64,000 nucleotides of DNA from Polytrichum commune. Lineage: Eukaryota > Streptophyta > Polytrichopsida > Polytrichales > Polytrichaceae. How positions within the stretch are numbered: position 1 is the first letter of the stretch; the number at the start of each line of letters is the position of its first letter. Shown here in pieces: positions 37,011-48,900 of the stretch. The stretch lies in NCBI GenBank assembly GCA_950295325.1, contig OX485806.1, positions 4,526,001-4,590,000 of the forward strand, given 5' to 3'. The position numbers and the translations under genes were made by a program. The notes beneath the pieces were generated by a model that saw only the letters and a list, made by a program, of their open reading frames with translations, made no database searches and was not told the origin of the DNA.

Positions 37011-37637
37011 TTGTCAAAGAAGACAACCAACTCATGACAAAGAATTTCTTTGCCGTAGTACATTGCTTGAAGATGTGGCAACACTATTTGGGGTTGCACA
37101 AAGCAAAGGTCTACATGGACAATGTGTCCTAAAAGAATTTTGACATTCAAGCGTAAGTGAGTGCCAAGTCATTGCGGTGACATGATAGTTTGGCGCTTAT
37201 GAAGGTGGATTTGATCCACAAACCGGACCGTGGAAATGTGGTGCCGGATGCGCGAAGTAGACCGGAAAAATTCCAAGCAATGAGAACCATCCAAACCTTG
37301 TGGCTAATGTGTGCCGGCGAAGGAAACTTGTGATGCAAGATACGGGAGGGGTAAATTAACTACCCCAAAACACAAAAGCTTTTAGGTGAGCTTCGCAAGA
37401 GCAAGGTGCTCAAAGAGGTTAAGTTGGTGGACGGATTGTTCAAGTGCAAGCAAAGTTGGGTGTATGTGCCACAAGGCAAGTAGAGGCTATCGGTTTTGAA
37501 GGAGGAATTTGATAGTCCTATTGCCGGCCTTAGAGGAGAAAGAAAAAATCGCCATAGAATGGTATCATGGAGGTACCATTGGCGGTGCATAAAGGAAGAT
37601 ATAGCCCACTTTGTGAAGGCTTGAATCAAAGTGCAAA

Positions 37638-38393
37638 GTGAACCGAGCCTCTTACCAAAAGCAAGGCGGTTTCTTGCAACCGTTGCCTATCCCGTTGGCG
37701 CCATGGCATAGTATGTGCATGGACTTGATCACAAGTTTGCCGGAGTCACATGGGTATGATGCCATCTTGTGGATGGTAGAGCGGTTTGCCAAGTTGGCAC
37801 ACATGGTGCCGATTGTGGGAACCGCCACCGCGTTGGAGACCGCATAGCCTTTTCTCAAAGGATGGTTGAAGCACCACGGGTTGCCAAGAGTGATTGTGTG
37901 GGATCAAGATCCAAAGTTCACAAGTGCATTTTCAATGCATTTCTCTAAGGAGGTTGTATTGAAACTAAGGTTTAGCACGGCCGTGTATTCCCAAATGGAT
38001 GGGAAAACAAAGCGTGTGAATGGAGACTTGAAGCAATACTTGAGGAACTTGGTGGGGGCGGACCAAGGAGATTGGGCGGACTATGTGGGTCGAGCGGAGT
38101 GTAATTGCAATGTAGCCACGCACTTGGCTACCAAGGGGTGGTCTTTGGTGGTGGCTTATGGAGTGGATGCGCTCCAACCTATTAACCTAGCTCTCGAGGG
38201 GGCACATTCAACACTAGAGTTTAACCAAGATGGTGAGGACTTGGCCAAGGATGGTAAACAAGTCTTGGAGATGACCAAGTTGTTGGTGGAGAAAGCCCGA
38301 AGGTGCTACGGAGTGCTAGTAAATGCCGGAAGACGCGAAGTGGAGAATGAGGTGGGCCAAAAGGTGTTGTTGAATGTGAACAACTTCACTTAG
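37638..38393 (+). pseudogene. Decayed integrase
   Basis: LPIPLAPWHSMCMDLITSLPESHGYDAI, in two short frames, is the integrase core start. After a stop, WLKHHGLPRVIVWDQDPKFTS with SQMDGKTKRVNGDL continues the core. First Asp and second Asp are visible. Frame breaks remain at 37.85 and 38.39 kb. Confidence 0.75.
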
Positions 38394-38459
38394 CCGGAAG
38401 GCCTCGCTCCAAAAGTTCATGTCCAAAATTGGAGCTTCGTTTTCCATTGTGGAACAAGT

Positions 38460-38823
38460 GTTCAAGGACATATATAAGTTGGAATTACCGCCGGAGATCA
38501 AAGTGCATCCGACATTTCATGTCTCATTACGAAAGTCATTTTAGGACGACACCTTGTGGCCCGATCACAAGCAAGTGATTAGGCCACGTCCCGACCTTGT
38601 GGAGGTCATTTGGAACATGAGGTAAGAGGGCATCCTCAAGTGTAGGAAGCCCAAGTGAAAATGAAAGAAAATGTACAAAGGAGTACTTGGTGAAATGGTG
38701 AGGATACCATGAGAAAGAAGCCGTTTGGGTAGCGGCAAGAGACATGATGAACGCCAAGGAATTGGTAAAGCACTTTGAAGAAACTAAGGCTAGACATTCC
38801 AATAAAATGAAGCGTAGGCATTG
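38460..38823 (+). pseudogene. Integrase C-terminus and chromodomain remnant
   Basis: HPTFHVSLRKSF is the usual sequence before the chromodomain. It is followed by YLVKW-stop-GYHEKEAVWVAARDM, a typical chromovirus chromodomain with an in-frame stop. This places the element among chromoviruses of the Ty3/gypsy group. Confidence 0.75.
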
Positions 38824-39637
38824 ATGAGGACATCAATCTCCTTTAGTGGGGGAGAGACGCTAGTAGCACACTTAGCTTCGAGGCTAATTGCTCCACAACA
38901 TGAACTTGTTCTCTGGCTTGAGGGAATAAAGTCCAAACTTTAGTGGTGCAAAGAGAAAAGTACGAGATGAGGTCCTAGTCTTGTACTTGTGCTTGGTTAA
39001 TGGAAGAGGGGGAATAGATATGCCAAACTAGGTTGGGTAAGCCGAGTAATTGGGGCCATGGCTAGGAGGGGCCTTGGATAAAACCAAAAAACTTCTTAGC
39101 CGTGGGCTTGTCCGGGCGGGGACAAGGTGATGGCGCGTGCTCATAAAAGTGCTACCCGCGAGCTAACGAAAGTTGGCGCATGGGAGTCATGAACCCATGT
39201 CTCGAAAGAGCAAAGTGGGAACCGAGTCGGGCGGGATTTGGCATCACCCCCGTGCGATCGAGGCGTGGCTTAACAATGGAAAGCCATCTCGGAGTTGCAA
39301 CCGAGACAACTTAGTGGAAGCGTTGAGGTCTCGCCTAGATGTGTCACGTTAGGCTAGTGGAGCCTAACGGGGGAGGCCCCAAAGGAGGGGCAACCCAAGT
39401 GAGTCCCAAAGTAGGTGGGTCTAGTATAGGTTAGGTCCTTGGATGAGAGATCCAAGGTCGCTAACGGACCACCTAGGAACGACACCTTTGGGACTATGCC
39501 AAATTTGAAGATGCATTGGGGGGGTCGCGCCCTAAGGTAAACACAATGCCGCACCATAGAGGATGGCAACTTGAGAATTGGTGTGCCGACTACGAGTATA
39601 GTCGATGAGGGCATCGACTCCGTTTGGTGGGGGTGAG

Positions 39638-40610
39638 TGTCGCGCACCTCTCCATGAGGAGTGGCCGAAACACCATGGGCACAAGGGGGACCCCGGAGTG
39701 ACACCCGGGACTTGTGGCGCCGTTGGTGAGAGGGCCCAAGTGATCCTAGTGTGGGTGAGGGCCCCGGGCGTTGGGAACGCCTCCCACCCACAAAGACTAG
39801 GAGGCATGAGGGTGAGGCCATGAGCTTTGCGTAGCTCATGGCGTGGTGATTCTAGAATGCTCAAGATCACCTCAATCGGAGGTGTGAGCTAGGAGTTATG
39901 GCCATTTGAGTGGGGTGCTGTCCCGGGACAGCGCCCTGGTACAGCAGTGCCTGGGAGTGATTCCCGGGACTGCCAAGGTTCAAACAGGCATAACTTCCTC
40001 AAGACTTGCCCGACTGGGGCAAGCGAGGAGTCCATCGGCATCTACGTGAAGCGTAGATGAGGATGGAGTGGTTGGTTGTTATGATCAGACATCATACAAG
40101 GAAGTTATGATGGTCTGAAGCTGCTGGGGGGGTTCTAGGCCCAGCAGCTAAGGCAAAATGTCCACTTGGCCCCAACTCTTGGTAGAGAGACAAGAGGTTG
40201 GTTGGCGGTGGGGTAGGGGCTCCGTGTAGAGTCCTAGAGGCTTATATGGGTGAGGTGGTGTGGCCTCACCCACCCGAGGCCGAACGGCAAGGCCTCCATG
40301 GGCTTTGGCCTATTGTGAGGCCATAGTTGCCTAGTATGCTTCGGGTTGTTGTAGTGTTGCTCCGGCAACGCGATGATCAACATAGGATTGGACTTCCATG
40401 GATGGAAGTCCACATTGGGGAAATGGGTTACCGATTAAGGGGTGAGTCCCGAAAGCAAAGTAGGAGGGTTGGTTCCCTCCTATGAACTATTGGTCCGGGG
40501 TAAGAGGAGCTATCCATTAGCATGGCGGAATGCGAATGGTTAGCGCTCGTAACCTTTGCTAGAAACGAAAATTGGCAAGATTGTTAAGGGACCTAGCAAG
40601 GGTTGCGACA
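39638..40610 (+). repeat. 3' LTR (973 bp)
   Basis: Same as the solo LTR at 44956-45928. Its last 11 bases merge with exon 3 of the next unit. Confidence 0.88.
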
Positions 40611-43600
40611 CGCATAGCCTTCTTCCTCTGAGGGGCTTCAGATTCTTGCGTGAATCCCGTTGCCCTTTCCTCCACATCCCCCTCCTTTTCCTCCTCTCCG
40701 TGTTCTTCTTCTTCCTCCTCCTCTTCCACCTCTCCACCTCCTGTACGGGACGGATTGCCCGGATGGAACCCGACTAGAGGTTCGGGTAATTGGGTTGTTG
40801 CCCTCATCGCAATTTCTTCCGGGTTGATCCGCCTCGCCCTATCAAGAGGGTTCTCACCCACCTCAACAACCTCGTCCACGTAGCTTCCCGGGATCCAATC
40901 GAGGATATCCATCTTCTTTGCCAGCGATTTCTGCGTCTTGTAAAATTGCAGATCGCTATCCTCTATGTACGAGTAGATGTTCAACCCCAACATCTACACA
41001 ATCCAAGTTATATAGAAATTAGAATTTGCAAGACAAAAAACAAGACCAAAAACAATATCTAGTTTGGGTCGACCGACCCAAACTGCGCAAGAGCTAAAGA
41101 ATGTAACTTACCATGGCAGCATAGAGGGGTTTCGAGCCCCCGAACACGTTGAAGATACAGTCCCCTCTCCTAGTCAGCGTCCTCAGCATCCGCATGTAGA
41201 ATTCCATCCGCAGCTCATCTGCAGGATAGTTTACGTATTTGGCCTCGTCGTATAGGCATTTGCTGGAACCTAACCCATCTGGAACTTGGAAGAGCTTGTC
41301 CATCCGGGATATAGGGTGGTTCGGCACCTTCAACAACTCCGCTTTGTACACAAAATACAAACACAGGACGTTGACGACCTTGGTCTTCTTGTCCTTCAAC
41401 GACGTGTAGGCCCCCTCCGCCGGTGCGGCGATGTAGTGAGACTTGGAGACTGCATACTCCGGCTGCAATTTCCGGACAAGGTCGTACACCTGCTCCGCCC
41501 TCCTATCCTCGACTATCCATAGCCAGACATCAACCTCCCTGAACTTAGGACTCGCATAATCGACGAACTTAGATAGGAAGGGGTCGTAAAACAGTGTGCT
41601 CATCGTACCCTCAAATGAGCTTCCAGGAATGTTCCTGAAATCTATCATTCCGAATGGGAAACGCCCCCCTGCTTTCGTCCTTATCGCCATTCTGGCGTCT
41701 TGACCTGGCCAGCCCTGAATTTTCAAAGGCTCGAAGGTGACAAGGTTGAAGTAAGCGTCCCCTTCAAACTGGACAATCTTCTTCTCCTTGATGAAGTTCG
41801 AGAACGCACGCGCTGTGTGATCCAGAAGCGCCCGGTTCTTCCCACCCTTCACCATCTTGGCCCGCAAGAAGTCATCCCCCGCTTCCCTTATTAGAGCCGC
41901 CATGGAGGCACTGGTGAACTTATATTCAGCTTTGAATGCTCTCCAGTTAGCCTCATGAACCTCGCCGTCCACGACAATATTCCTCTCCGGCAGCAATTTA
42001 TGCAGCTCCTGCACTATAGTTGTCTTCTTTTTCCTATTCTCCGTCCATTCCTTCATGGTGTAGCATGAAGGGACGAAGGATTTGGGCTTTAAGAAGACAA
42101 TCTTCGGGTGCACCCAGCACCTTTTCGCCGTGGGCGTGAAATGCAGGATGTGCGCCGCCGCCTTCTCCATCTCCGTCTCGGAAAGGCCTTGAAGAGTTCT
42201 AAAGAACTCTCTCACGAGAGGCTTCATTTGTTTGAAGCGCGTGGTTTGGTTGAAGAAAATTCTTGTGTCCGGGTCGATGAGCTCACCCGTCTCATGCTTC
42301 TCAAATACACTCTTCCACTTCATCCAAACGGAGTCGGATGTTGTTATTAAATAAATCTCCCCTCTAAGCTCGTTGTATTTCTTCTGTTTGTGACTAGCAT
42401 TATCAATGGAGGAGAATTTATTTATCATTTGGTATTTGAAGTCCTGCATGTGATCAAAACAATCATTTGAATGCATGTTAGATATGAACATGTGATTTCC
42501 AAAACATATCATGACCAGTGTCTGCACCAAGAGTTTGGGTCGATCGACCCAAACTAAAAAAACATGACTGCAACAAGAGTTTGGGTCGATCGACCCAAAC
42601 TAAAAAAAACATGACTGCAACAAGACTTTGGGTCGAGCGACCCAAACTAAAAAACATGACTGCAACAAGACTTTGGGTCGAGCGACCCAAACTAAAAAAC
42701 ATGACTGCAACAAGACTTTGGGTCGAGCGACCCAAACTAAAAAACATGACTGCAACAAGACTTTGGGTCGAGCGACCCAAACTAAAAAACATGACTGCAA
42801 CAAGACTTTGGGTCGAGCGACCCAAAGTACACAAATAAAGCTGCAAAAGGAGTTTGGGTCGATCGACCCAAACAATACTCACCTCCCACTTGGGATTCTT
42901 GTCCTTTGCATTCTCCCTCTCCTTGGGAGGCCTACCATAGAACTCCCACACCTCCCGCGAGGCCATGATATTCCTTATCCAGGAAGCTTGGTAGGCCCTT
43001 TTCTTATTCCCCATGTTAAAGTAACGGGAGATGTCGCTCAGTCGGGTCTCATCGTCAGACCACACCACCAGTGCCTTCCACACCTTCAACTTCTCCTTCT
43101 GATGGTTGGGATCGTCCCACTCAGTCATCAGTTGGATTTTCTTGGAAGCCTCAACGCTGTGTTGGCCGTCTATGAGCCAAAAATCGCCTTTCTGAATTGT
43201 CGCCCACATTTCAGGGGTAGGCATTTTCTTCAGTCCATGGGGCATCACTACAATGGTTTGCCTGTCGTCTTTGAATTGTTCGCTAACGATCTGCGCGATT
43301 ATCCAATCGACGTAGGCGTCTTCTTTTGCCCGGACACATTTTTCTGGTGGCGCGAGATGACACTGACTGATGTTCACGTCGAATTTGAAATCCCTGCCCA
43401 TGAAAAAGCAATGGGAGCACTTGGTCGTGAAATTGTTCACGATTTTTTGGATCTCCCCTGCATCCACTTCCTGCCCTGGCTTCGGCATGCGCAATTCTGG
43501 AGAGACTGGCTCGTCAGTCATCACAGATGACTCTCTCGCCCTCTTGGAGGGAGTTGTTTGGCGGCTGCCATAAGGCGTAGGAGTCTGGCTATCCACCGGT

Positions 43601-44000
43601 GTCTCCGATGGAGTGGTTCGTCTTGAGCTAGCCGGGACTGGTTGCGGCATCCTCACCGATTGAGGCCTTGACGACCCTGCACCTTCCTCAGTGGGTACCT
43701 TCCGCCTGACGGCTTGCTGAGACTTCGTTTTGCTCTGCAGGGCTTTGTTGAGCACGCTGATTGCATGCTTTAGTTTCGTAAACCGGCTCGAGACCTTTGT
43801 GTTCGATGTACTGGCATCGATGAAAATTGTCTCGGGTTTGATTACATCAGGTTCGACACATGACTCCCTTGCATATGTAGCGTCAAAGGGTTCGACGAAC
43901 TGGTGCAGAAACATATGAGCATTCTGCACAGCGCTGTTCTTAAGGATGACGTCTGCGTAGTCTCCAAAAGACTGGACCGACGCCACCTCCCATCCCGTAA
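40611..44000 (-). pseudogene. ParB-methyltransferase gene copy, unit 2 (truncated at both ends)
   Basis: Exons at 44000-42883 (5'-truncated), 42521-41112 and 40993-40611. Exon 3 is cut by the LTR junction, so the open frame runs into LTR sequence (ATLARSLNNLANFRF). Exon 1 is fused to the DUF7869 fragment as in unit 1. Domain content is as in unit 3. It has neither native start nor FCP1 half. Confidence 0.75.
42532..42873. repeat. Palindrome array in intron 1, unit 2 (8 copies)
   Basis: As in unit 1, but with five centre-AG units where unit 1 has four. The spacing is about 45 bp. Confidence 0.9.
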
Positions 44001-44005
44001 AAGAC

Positions 44006-44950
44006 TCAATTTTGACGATGAAATTGGCTCCAACCCAATCTTCTCGCCAACTGTATTTACATCCAACAATATGTCTTTCCATTTTGTGCGTGTGGGAAGA
44101 ACTTTCTCCACAACCTTTTCACCAGTTGTGAGTGTGTGTGTTTTGTGCGGCATTGCATCGGCAAGTGGGACAATGATGGTTGCTAGAGTGGCCGTTGCTT
44201 GCCTTGTTGCTTCCCTAGGTTTCTTTAAACCCACGTTCCCATGGTGACGGGACCGGCGGCCTTCCTTGGCATAAGCAGCTTGTCTATAAAAGTCCGCTTT
44301 CGACACACCATGAATGGTGTACCATGCCTTGCAACACACGTCTATGCTCTCAATGGTGATGACCTTGCGACCCGCCCCATTCACATGTATCGCCCTATGC
44401 ACATCAAGTTTTTTGGTGGATCTTAGATGGAAATCACCAAGCCACATTTCTTCGCGGATGGCCAACAATTTATCCCGGGGAAACAATTGGCAACAACGAT
44501 GCACACAACAATCCTTTGTGGCAACTTCTCTAATGGACTCCTCCCCGAGCAACCTTTGACGTTTACAATCAGTTGCAGACGGAGCAGGACGTGCCAATGT
44601 ATCGTACTTTCTTTGACCCTTGCGTGGCCGCATGTTTGATTGCTGCTCTTTTTGGATTTGCAAGTGTCGTTGCTCATGTTCACACAAACTAACTCCATCA
44701 ATCGTGACATTCCTCAATGGCCACCTCCGGAGGGAGAACCTATGAGTGGGATCCACCTCGGAATGAACGAGCGACTCCAATATGACAACCCCAACGTCCT
44801 CGGTGCCAAGCGGGTTTTCATCAATGCAATCTTGTGGATGGGTGTTGCGACAAATCCCCTCCATCACAACAACTCCACTGTCATTAAGAAGTACCACCTC
44901 CAAATTCACCCATGAAGCCCTGGAGAGTCCCGTACATTCAGCAATGGGAC
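44006..44950 (-). pseudogene. N-terminal fragment of a DUF7869 gene (unit 2)
   Basis: Copy of 32586-33530 with no difference that I noticed. Confidence 0.85.
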
Positions 44951-44955
44951 ATTGC

Positions 44956-45928
44956 TGTCGCGCACCTCTCCATGAGGAGTGGCCGAAACACCATGGGCAC
45001 AAGGGGGACCCCGGAGTGACACCCGGGACTTGTGGCGCCGTTGGTGAGAGGGCCCAAGTGATCCTAGTGTGGGTGAGGGCCCCGGGCGTTGGGAACGCCT
45101 CCCACCCACAAAGACTAGGAGGCATGAGGGTGAGGCCATGAGCTTTGCGTAGCTCATGGCGTGGTGATTCTAGAATGCTCAAGATCACCTCAATCGGAGG
45201 TGTGAGCTAGGAGTTATGGCCATTTGAGTGGGGTGCTGTCCCGGGACAGCGCCCTGGTACAGCAGTGCCTGGGAGTGATTCCCGGGACTGCCAAGGTTCA
45301 AACAGGCATAACTTCCTCAAGACTTGCCCGACTGGGGCAAGCGAGGAGTCCATCGGCATCTACGTGAAGCGTAGATGAGGATGGAGTGGTTGGTTGTTAT
45401 GATCAGACATCATACAAGGAAGTTATGATGGTCTGAAGCTGCTGGGGGGGTTCTAGGCCCAGCAGCTAAGGCAAAATGTCCACTTGGCCCCAACTCTTGG
45501 TAGAGAGACAAGAGGTTGGTTGGCGGTGGGGTAGGGGCTCCGTGTAGAGTCCTAGAGGCTTATATGGGTGAGGTGGTGTGGCCTCACCCACCCGAGGCCG
45601 AACGGCAAGGCCTCCATGGGCTTTGGCCTATTGTGAGGCCATAGTTGCCTAGTATGCTTCGGGTTGTTGTAGTGTTGCTCCGGCAACGCGATGATCAACA
45701 TAGGATTGGACTTCCATGGATGGAAGTCCACATTGGGGAAATGGGTTACCGATTAAGGGGTGAGTCCCGAAAGCAAAGTAGGAGGGTTGGTTCCCTCCTA
45801 TGAACTATTGGTCCGGGGTAAGAGGAGCTATCCATTAGCATGGCGGAATGCGAATGGTTAGCGCTCGTAACCTTTGCTAGAAACGAAAATTGGCAAGATT
45901 GTTAAGGGACCTAGCAAGGGTTGCGACA
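44956..45928 (+). mobile_element. Solo LTR of the same retrotransposon
   Basis: TGTCGC...GCGACA, 973 bp, matching the 3' LTR at the three diagnostic positions. Its flanks (ATTGC and CGCAT) are those of unit 1. Confidence 0.9.
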
Positions 45929-48900
45929 CGCATAGCCTTCTTCCTCTGAGGGGCTTCAGATTCTTGCGTGAATCCCGTTGCCCTTTCCTCCACATCCCCC
46001 TCCTTTTCCTCCTCTCCGTGTTCTTCTTCTTCCTCCTCCTCTTCCACCTCTCCACCTCCTGTACGGGACGGATTGCCCGGATGGAACCCGACTAGAGGTT
46101 CGGGTAATTGGGTTGTTGCCCTCATCGCAATTTCTTCCGGGTTGATCCGCCTCGCCCTATCAAGAGGGTTCTCACCCACCTCAACAACCTCGTCCACGTA
46201 GCTTCCCGGGATCCAATCGAGGATATCCATCTTCTTTGCCAGCGATTTCTGCGTCTTGTAAAATTGCAGATCGCTATCCTCTATGTACGAGTAGATGTTC
46301 AACCCCAACATCTACACAATCCAAGTTATATAGAAATTAGAATTTGCAAGACAAAAAACAAGACCAAAAACAATATCTAGTTTGGGTCGACCGACCCAAA
46401 CTGCGCAAGAGCTAAAGAATGTAACTTACCATGGCAGCATAGAGGGGTTTCGAGCCCCCGAACACGTTGAAGATACAGTCCCCTCTCCTAGTCAGCGTCC
46501 TCAGCATCCGCATGTAGAATTCCATCCGCAGCTCATCTGCAGGATAGTTTACGTATTTGGCCTCGTCGTATAGGCATTTGCTGGAACCTAACCCATCTGG
46601 AACTTGGAAGAGCTTGTCCATCCGGGATATAGGGTGGTTCGGCACCTTCAACAACTCCGCTTTGTACACAAAATACAAACACAGGACGTTGACGACCTTG
46701 GTCTTCTTGTCCTTCAACGACGTGTAGGCCCCCTCCGCCGGTGCGGCGATGTAGTGAGACTTGGAGACTGCATACTCCGGCTGCAATTTCCGGACAAGGT
46801 CGTACACCTGCTCCGCCCTCCTATCCTCGACTATCCATAGCCAGACATCAACCTCCCTGAACTTAGGACTCGCATAATCGACGAACTTAGATAGGAAGGG
46901 GTCGTAAAACAGTGTGCTCATCGTACCCTCAAATGAGCTTCCAGGAATGTTCCTGAAATCTATCATTCCGAATGGGAAACGCCCCCCTGCTTTCGTCCTT
47001 ATCGCCATTCTGGCGTCTTGACCTGGCCAGCCCTGAATTTTCAAAGGCTCGAAGGTGACAAGGTTGAAGTAAGCGTCCCCTTCAAACTGGACAATCTTCT
47101 TCTCCTTGATGAAGTTCGAGAACGCACGCGCTGTGTGATCCAGAAGCGCCCGGTTCTTCCCACCCTTCACCATCTTGGCCCGCAAGAAGTCATCCCCCGC
47201 TTCCCTTATTAGAGCCGCCATGGAGGCACTGGTGAACTTATATTCAGCTTTGAATGCTCTCCAGTTAGCCTCATGAACCTCGCCGTCCACGACAATATTC
47301 CTCTCCGGCAGCAATTTATGCAGCTCCTGCACTATAGTTGTCTTCTTTTTCCTATTCTCCGTCCATTCCTTCATGGTGTAGCATGAAGGGACGAAGGATT
47401 TGGGCTTTAAGAAGACAATCTTCGGGTGCACCCAGCACCTTTTCGCCGTGGGCGTGAAATGCAGGATGTGCGCCGCCGCCTTCTCCATCTCCGTCTCGGA
47501 AAGGCCTTGAAGAGTTCTAAAGAACTCTCTCACGAGAGGCTTCATTTGTTTGAAGCGCGTGGTTTGGTTGAAGAAAATTCTTGTGTCCGGGTCGATGAGC
47601 TCACCCGTCTCATGCTTCTCAAATACACTCTTCCACTTCATCCAAACGGAGTCGGATGTTGTTATTAAATAAATCTCCCCTCTAAGCTCGTTGTATTTCT
47701 TCTGTTTGTGACTAGCATTATCAATGGAGGAGAATTTATTTATCATTTGGTATTTGAAGTCCTGCATGTGATCAAAACAATCATTTGAATGCATGTTAGA
47801 TATGAACATGTGATTTCCAAAACATATCATGACCAGTGTCTGCACCAAGAGTTTGGGTCGATCGACCCAAACTAAAAAAACATGACTGCAACAAGAGTTT
47901 GGGTCGATCGACCCAAACTAAAAAAAACATGACTGCAACAAGACTTTGGGTCGAGCGACCCAAACTAAAAAACATGACTGCAACAAGACTTTGGGTCGAG
48001 CGACCCAAACTAAAAAACATGACTGCAACAAGACTTTGGGTCGAGCGACCCAAACTAAAAAACATGACTGCAACAAGACTTTGGGTCGAGCGACCCAAAC
48101 TAAAAAACATGACTGCAACAAGACTTTGGGTCGAGCGACCCAAAGTACACAAATAAAGCTGCAAAAGGAGTTTGGGTCGATCGACCCAAACAATACTCAC
48201 CTCCCACTTGGGATTCTTGTCCTTTGCATTCTCCCTCTCCTTGGGAGGCCTACCATAGAACTCCCACACCTCCCGCGAGGCCATGATATTCCTTATCCAG
48301 GAAGCTTGGTAGGCCCTTTTCTTATTCCCCATGTTAAAGTAACGGGAGATGTCGCTCAGTCGGGTCTCATCGTCAGACCACACCACCAGTGCCTTCCACA
48401 CCTTCAACTTCTCCTTCTGATGGTTGGGATCGTCCCACTCAGTCATCAGTTGGATTTTCTTGGAAGCCTCAACGCTGTGTTGGCCGTCTATGAGCCAAAA
48501 ATCGCCTTTCTGAATTGTCGCCCACATTTCAGGGGTAGGCATTTTCTTCAGTCCATGGGGCATCACTACAATGGTTTGCCTGTCGTCTTTGAATTGTTCG
48601 CTAACGATCTGCGCGATTATCCAATCGACGTAGGCGTCTTCTTTTGCCCGGACACATTTTTCTGGTGGCGCGAGATGACACTGACTGATGTTCACGTCGA
48701 ATTTGAAATCCCTGCCCATGAAAAAGCAATGGGAGCACTTGGTCGTGAAATTGTTCACGATTTTTTGGATCTCCCCTGCATCCACTTCCTGCCCTGGCTT
48801 CGGCATGCGCAATTCTGGAGAGACTGGCTCGTCAGTCATCACAGATGACTCTCTCGCCCTCTTGGAGGGAGTTGTTTGGCGGCTGCCATAAGGCGTAGGA

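Larger units (their letters stand above)
29229..40610. repeat. Tandem unit 1 (exons 1-3 + DUF7869 fragment + full LTR retrotransposon)
   Basis: 29.23-33.53 kb is repeated almost identically at 40.61-44.95 kb, and its exon part again at 45.93-49.32 kb. The right border is the end of the 3' LTR. The left border is the exon 3 sequence GGGTTGCGACACG, which is also the sequence at the LTR end. Unit 1 carries the whole 7.1-kb retrotransposon. Confidence 0.85.
33536..40610 (+). mobile_element. 7.1-kb Ty3/gypsy chromodomain LTR retrotransposon, coding region decayed
   Basis: LTRs at 33536-34509 and 39638-40610 begin TGTCGCGCACC and end GGTTGCGACA. The primer-binding site TGGTATTAGAGC lies at 34512, and a purine tract GGTGGGGGTGAG directly precedes the 3' LTR. 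The order protease, reverse transcriptase, RNase H, integrase and chromodomain is recognisable on the + strand, but with many stops and frameshifts. The LTRs differ at only about three positions, so insertion was recent although the proteins are dead; it probably moved with enzymes from elsewhere. The 5' flank is ATTGC but the 3' flank is CGCAT, because the 3' border is a recombination junction and not the original insertion site. Confidence 0.88.
40611..45928. repeat. Tandem unit 2 (exons 1-3 + DUF7869 fragment + solo LTR)
   Basis: Nearly identical to unit 1 with an offset of 11,375 bp (11,420 bp beyond the intron array, which has one more palindrome), but with a solo LTR in place of the full element. 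This matches LTR-LTR recombination in one copy after, or during, duplication. Confidence 0.85.

Noticed and set aside
38841-38856. AGTGGGGGAGAG as the polypurine tract of the retrotransposon
   Set aside because: It looks typical but lies about 0.8 kb before the 3' LTR. GGTGGGGGTGAG directly adjoins the LTR and is preferred; the former may be a relic of an older end.
40606-40615. CGCAT or ATTGC as target-site duplication of the full retrotransposon
   Set aside because: The two flanks differ. The right flank is exon 3 sequence present at 29.23 kb, so it is a recombination junction. The true 5-bp duplication type is seen at 62.67-63.10 kb.
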